Shown piece after piece: positions 61,601 through 64,000 of a DNA stretch of 64,000 bases. Position numbers and translations under genes: made by a program. The notes beneath the pieces are model-generated. The model had not been told where the DNA came from. It saw nothing but the letters and a program-made list of their open reading frames with translations, and did no database searches. The stretch comes from an uncultured delta proteobacterium (lineage in GTDB: Bacteria; Desulfobacterota; Desulfovibrionia; Desulfovibrionales; Desulfovibrionaceae), in contig CAILNX010000026.1 in NCBI GenBank assembly GCA_903835685.1, positions 1-64,000 on the forward strand, read 5' to 3'. Position 1 is the first letter of the stretch. The number at the start of each line of letters is the position of its first letter.

Positions 61601-62112
61601 GGCAGGCCTAAGTCCCCGTCCTGGTCGCCGGTCACGCGCAGGGCGATGATCCCGGCCCGATCCGGGTCCCCGGGCAGGGGAAAGGGCAGGCCCAGGATAT
61701 TCTCGATGAAGGCCAGGTCGTGGACGTTTATGTCCAGAAGTCGGCCCATGTACCGGGCGGTCTCCACCTCGTCCGGGTGAGCCCGGTCGAACCGGAGGCA
61801 TTCGTAGGTTTTGAGCAGGCAGAAGATGCGGTCTTGGCGGGCCAGACGGTTGTTCAAGGCCCGGGCCACCTCGGCCGGATCGATGGAGGAGGCCGCGAAC
61901 TCCTCGAACATGCGGCCCAGGCGCTCGGCCATGTCCGGGGAGTACAGGCGGCCGTAGAAATTGGCCACGAACCGGCGCTCCTCGGGCGTGACCGGGCCGT
62001 CGGCCCTAGCGGTCAGGGCCAGGAGTTTGAGCACCTCCACGGCCAGGCCGCTCCTGAAAAAGGCCTCGGCGGCCTGGACCGGCGCGCCCGCGATGTCTGG
62101 CGCTGTGGTCAT
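58657..62112 (-). CDS. TerB / FHA-like / ABCG-type transporter fusion
   Basis: 1151 residues. Residues about 15-150 are TerB-like (LLALTARADGPVTPEERRFV). Two beta-rich regions follow (about 180-280 and 350-430); the second, from ERIEIGNNL to GDTLFIHDAFL, resembles an FHA domain. The ABC ATPase (about 440-680) has IIGPSGSGKSTLLN, LSGGERKRLNIGLE and EIYLLDEPTSGLS. An ABC-2/ABCG membrane domain (about 770-1000) and a final helix (about 1090-1115) follow. Between them is a long outward or inward loop with a collagen-like run of six Gly-X-Y triplets (near 1060). A half-transporter of this kind exports lipids, glycans or peptides as a dimer. Confidence 0.88.
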   Translation of the reverse strand: MTTAPDIAGAPVQAAEAFFRSGLAVEVLKLLALTARADGPVTPEERRFVANFYGRLYSPDMAERLGRMFEEFAASSIDPAEVARALNNRLARQDRIFCLLKTYECLRFDRAHPDEVETARYMGRLLDINVHDLAFIENILGLPFPLPGDPDRAGIIALRVTGDQDGDLGLPLPGLDLILYKIHNLYCITQNDHAHLVSLDGSALVPGISARISHNHFIQVDNYHIRYQDLKIHFENKLHPLDSRLFIVETEQGLAFQEERPASPLAQVAVRGTRLSFTPLDPSTLAALDKAPLTQETPLTLDDVPYINGFRINTRELYYYLNARRRIPLDPDQERIEIGNNLRSPVFLQDDLSGTWSAALIRRDASFFFDPGDCPYQVYLNREPIAGSATLVPGDTLFIHDAFLTPEPDGRALNKKLFQFRRLATEGLRYCFEDGTVAVDDVSFDIEYGELTAIIGPSGSGKSTLLNILSGLFLPQEGAVRVDDFDLHQDYDLLKDFLGYVPQDDLLLSNLTVYENLSYHARLRFPDKRREELDARIELVLKDIGMTSKRSLRAGSPTDKTLSGGERKRLNIGLELLADAEIYLLDEPTSGLSSKDSEKILELLSNIALRGKMVLVVIHQPGSKLYKMFDKVILLDQGGKLAYFGPTYQALEYFKRHMEAVTSAPVEVECPHCKAVQPGILLDTLEDALKDIDGSSLGERKHSPAWWQDEYRKSVVQTWFSSVRLPTAEDLPPSRLPTTSERFSQFVTQFARNLKNKTRDRSNLVITFLEAPFLGMTVGFILRYSPFDHYTLYTNDLLRTFVFVSVIVCIFLSMTNSADEIISDSALFLRERMLNITHRGYLAAKLLVLMLFALLQNALFLLAGFAVMEVRELFLPYQIFLCLLSYTAISGGLFISSIPRLSSKAAQNIVPLVLIPQIILGGALIEYEKMNVNLTLFKNSPVPEICQFMPSRWAYEGLIVLQETGNRYDSRHEELNSELIRFKQDREAYIAAHGDKAFRTRVQELTDRLEAFRTRFKHDYGNKNVHDIVTLAEKKWREDNDQQNGPTGPNGYEGREGPNGRDPDQPRVYPMFVREKQLPLTGQVSTLVYNGLILLGMALLFNFCTLVCLRFRERMLWGMNRLLRLGGAARGSVRGNGRGNGRGNGRSRTRT

Positions 62113-62122
62113 GCGCGGCGGC

Positions 62123-62557
62123 CTATTTGTAGCCGGAAACGATGTACCAGTAGGCCCGTTCCTTCTCGAAATCCATCCAGTTGATCTTCACGTGATAGGT
62201 GCCGGTCCATTTGGCCTTGAACACGATTTCGGCCGTGGGACCCTGGCCGCTCTTGGCCACGGGCATCCAGTTCTCGTCATAGACCAGGATGGTGGCCATC
62301 CGGACGTTCTCGTCCCCCCCGGTGGACACCACATACTCGTTGCCAGCGGTCATCTGGGTGTCCAGGTAGTAGGGATCGCCGGGCAGGAGCACCCCGATCT
62401 GGATGTCCCGGACGCTGTAGCCCTTCTTGTTGTAGGACTCCATGGCCGCATAGGCCAGGTCCCGGGCCTTGAACCGGTCGGCCGAGACCAGATGGGGCAA
62501 GACGAAAAGGATGGCCGCAGCCAGGACCAGGGTCGAGAGGCGCGATCTGTGGAGCAT
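62123..62557 (-). CDS. Secreted protein of the TerB-ABC operon, unknown
   Basis: 144 residues with a signal peptide (LSTLVLAAAILFVLPHLVSA). The mature part looks like a small beta sandwich (IQIGVLLPGDPYYLDTQM, VRMATILVYDEN, TGTYHVKINWMDF), as in proteins that bind or carry hydrophobic or sugar ligands. It starts five bases after the upstream secreted protein and ends ten before the transporter, so all three are made together. Family not recognised. Confidence 0.78.
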   Translation of the reverse strand: MLHRSRLSTLVLAAAILFVLPHLVSADRFKARDLAYAAMESYNKKGYSVRDIQIGVLLPGDPYYLDTQMTAGNEYVVSTGGDENVRMATILVYDENWMPVAKSGQGPTAEIVFKAKWTGTYHVKINWMDFEKERAYWYIVSGYK

Positions 62558-62561
62558 GGGG

Positions 62562-63356
62562 CTATCCTTTCTCGATGGTTTTCAGGATCTCGGCGCTGAT
62601 GGCGTTCAACTTGGCCAGGCTTTCCTTGGGCACCGGGCGCTGGTAGCCCACATTGATGAGGGCCTTGATCTCCGGCAGCCTGCTGAGCAGGGCCTTGATG
62701 GCCGGGTGCTTCCGGGATTCGGGACCAAGGGCGTTCATCTTCGCGGCGAAGTAGTCCACCAGGCGGGGCTGGTAGAGCACCGAGGAGGAGGTCTCGTCGT
62801 ACTGGGTCATGAGCACCTTGGTGGTGGCCTTTAAGCCCTCCAGCCAGCCCCCGGCGCTGACCAAAAGGGCGGTCTCGTCGTCGCCCAGGCGGCGCATCTC
62901 GGCCTCCACGTCCCCGCGCAGCTTGTCCAGCTCCTTGCGCACCTCGTCCCATTTTTCCTGCTTGGCCAAGTCCTCGAAGGTCTTGCTCTTGTCCAGCAGG
63001 GTCTTTTGCACCAGCAGCTCTTCGGCCAGGGTCATGATCACCGTGATCATCTCGCCCAGGCGGGTCTTGTCCTTGGCCTGGATGGCCAGGAAGCCGTCGG
63101 CCGCGCGCACGCCCAGGTTGAGCGCCCGGGAGAGGCTGCTGGGGTAGTCGTATTTGCGGTTGTAGGAGGCGGCCGCGTTCCAGTCCGCCTCGCCGACCTT
63201 GGCCAGGGCCACGAAGACCTCGGCCGGGGAGGGCAGGAGGATGTTCTCGTTGAAGCGGGGCTTTTCGTCGTCGGTCAGGCCGGTATCCTGGGCCTGGCAT
63301 AGGCCAGGAAGCAGGAGCAGCAGCAGGGCGGCCAGGAAAGGTCTCAGTGATTTCAT
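62562..63356 (-). CDS. Secreted helical protein of the TerB-ABC operon, unknown
   Basis: 264 residues. Start 63356 is set by AAAGGAG eight bases upstream; longer in-frame sequence precedes it but lacks a ribosome site. A signal peptide (RPFLAALLLLLLPGLCQA) is followed by an all-helical periplasmic part rich in Lys, Leu and Glu, with a late YQRPVPKESLAKLNAISAEI. First gene of the five-gene operon. Family not recognised; a ligand-carrier or peptidoglycan-side partner of the transporter is possible. Confidence 0.78.
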   Translation of the reverse strand: MKSLRPFLAALLLLLLPGLCQAQDTGLTDDEKPRFNENILLPSPAEVFVALAKVGEADWNAAASYNRKYDYPSSLSRALNLGVRAADGFLAIQAKDKTRLGEMITVIMTLAEELLVQKTLLDKSKTFEDLAKQEKWDEVRKELDKLRGDVEAEMRRLGDDETALLVSAGGWLEGLKATTKVLMTQYDETSSSVLYQPRLVDYFAAKMNALGPESRKHPAIKALLSRLPEIKALINVGYQRPVPKESLAKLNAISAEILKTIEKG

Positions 63357-63593
63357 CGAATGGCTCCTTTGCGCCGTGAGGCGTTGGGTCCGGACGGGCC
63401 GCACGAGGCCCGGTTGTGTCAGGGCCGGGAGCACCCGGCGGAGTGACGGAAGCTCTCCATATACGCGAACCTCGGCCCGATTTCAAGGGCGCGACTGTGC
63501 TTTGTCCAGCCTTTCAGTCCGGGGTCATGCCTGCTGTTGCGCCTGCGGCCGCGGTGTGGTTTAAAGGGAGGAGGCGCAAGCCCGGGAGGTTCG

Positions 63594-64000
63594 ATGCAGC
63601 AGGAAATCCTGGCCCGTCTGGGGTCCTTTGTGGCCGCCCTGGCCGTCCTCGGCTGGCTGGAGGCCGCGCGCCCCCGTCGGCCCCGGGTGGCGTCCAAGGC
63701 CCGGCGCTGGACCGCCAATCTGGGCATCGTGGCCGTGGACACCCTGGCCGTGCGTCTGCTCGTCCCGCTCCTGCCCGTGGCCCTGGCCGCCCTGTGCCAG
63801 GAGAAGGGCCTGGGCCTTTTGCCCCTGCTGGGCCTGACCGGGGTGGGCGGTCTGGTCCTCACGCTTTTGGTCCTGGACCTGGCCATCTATTATCAGCATC
63901 GGGCCTTCCACCACTTTCGCCTCCTGTGGCGGCTGCACCGCATGCACCACGCGGACCTGGACCTGGACGTGACCAGCGCCCTGCGCTTCCACCCCGGGGA
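63594..64000 (+). CDS. Fatty-acid-hydroxylase-superfamily membrane protein, 5' part
   Basis: The gene starts at ATG 63594 behind GGGAGG and is open to the right edge (135 codons). Hydrophobic helices at about 6-21, 44-66 and 75-99 are followed by YYQHRAFHHFRLLWRLHRMHH, of which HRAFHH and HRMHH are the first histidine boxes of the di-iron fatty acid hydroxylase / sterol desaturase superfamily. The remaining boxes lie beyond the window. It is divergent from the TerB-ABC operon. Confidence 0.82.
   Translation, partial: MQQEILARLGSFVAALAVLGWLEAARPRRPRVASKARRWTANLGIVAVDTLAVRLLVPLLPVALAALCQEKGLGLLPLLGLTGVGGLVLTLLVLDLAIYYQHRAFHHFRLLWRLHRMHHADLDLDVTSALRFHPG

Overview
The window is GC-rich, densely coded bacterial chromosome with the gene content of a Gram-negative sulfate reducer of the Desulfovibrionales type. 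The assignment is inferred from the gene set and no database was searched. Supporting genes are an archaeal-type ADH synthase in place of DAHP synthase, a stand-alone AICAR transformylase without the IMP cyclohydrolase half, hrcA-grpE-dnaK, a complete tolQRAB-pal cluster, a three-gene Fur-controlled feo operon, gatC-gatA, and many receiver, HPt, HD-GYP, HDOD and PilZ signalling proteins. Genes are mostly short co-directional operons with 4-nt stop/start overlaps.

Layout. 0-4 kb: minus-strand signalling operon (receiver, receiver-HD-GYP, histidine kinase) and the 5' part of a tandem-PAS protein. 4.0-5.2 kb: degraded strip with a receiver-gene fragment, a MobD-like coiled-coil ORF and the detached 3' half of a tRNA-Asn with its terminator, which looks like the end of an integrated element. 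5.2-5.9 kb: UPF0175/DUF3368 toxin-antitoxin-type pair. 6-9.5 kb: DUF1003 protein, ADH synthase, chemoreceptor. 9.6-16.7 kb: a TGTGA-N6-TCACA operator, then miaB, a bifunctional-nuclease-family gene, a PHP phosphoesterase and tolQRAB-pal. 16.8-21.5 kb: ribF, tRNA-Leu(CAG), a cyclic-nucleotide-domain protein, a very AT-rich orphan ORF, a putative glycosyltransferase, glucokinase. 21.6-24.5 kb: chemotaxis-like module in which CheA is split, with the HPt domain on a separate HPt-STAS protein. 24.8-32.6 kb: trmH, nadD, proA, a conserved-looking small acidic protein, dnaK-grpE-hrcA. 32.8-37.6 kb: LysR regulator, then an HDOD / hybrid kinase / HPt / receiver operon. 37.7-47.8 kb: RNB exonuclease, AICAR transformylase, AsmA-like protein, LppC-like lipoprotein, gatC-gatA. 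47.9-48.1 kb: two tandem copies of an unexplained hairpin-rich repeat of about 100 bp. 48.3-52.3 kb: secreted protein with an LPXTG-like tail, Gate-domain membrane protein, D,D-carboxypeptidase, L,D-transpeptidase. 52.4-55.2 kb: feoB-feoA-small Cys-rich protein behind a promoter overlapped by a Fur box. 55.4-56.6 kb: PilZ protein and a small membrane protein. 56.9-63.4 kb: translationally coupled operon of two secreted proteins, a TerB/FHA-like/ABCG fusion transporter, a WcbI-like protein and a secreted alpha/beta hydrolase. 63.6 kb to the end: start of a fatty-acid-hydroxylase-family membrane protein.

Themes. Envelope maintenance is prominent (Tol-Pal, LppC-like, AsmA-like, Dac, Ldt, the TerB-ABC operon), as is phosphorelay signalling with separately encoded HPt and receiver proteins. 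The best candidates for something undescribed are the TerB-FHA-ABCG operon, the split CheA/HPt-STAS module, the tandem hairpin repeat at 47.9-48.1 kb, and recurrent AT-rich 3' elements downstream of three unrelated genes.
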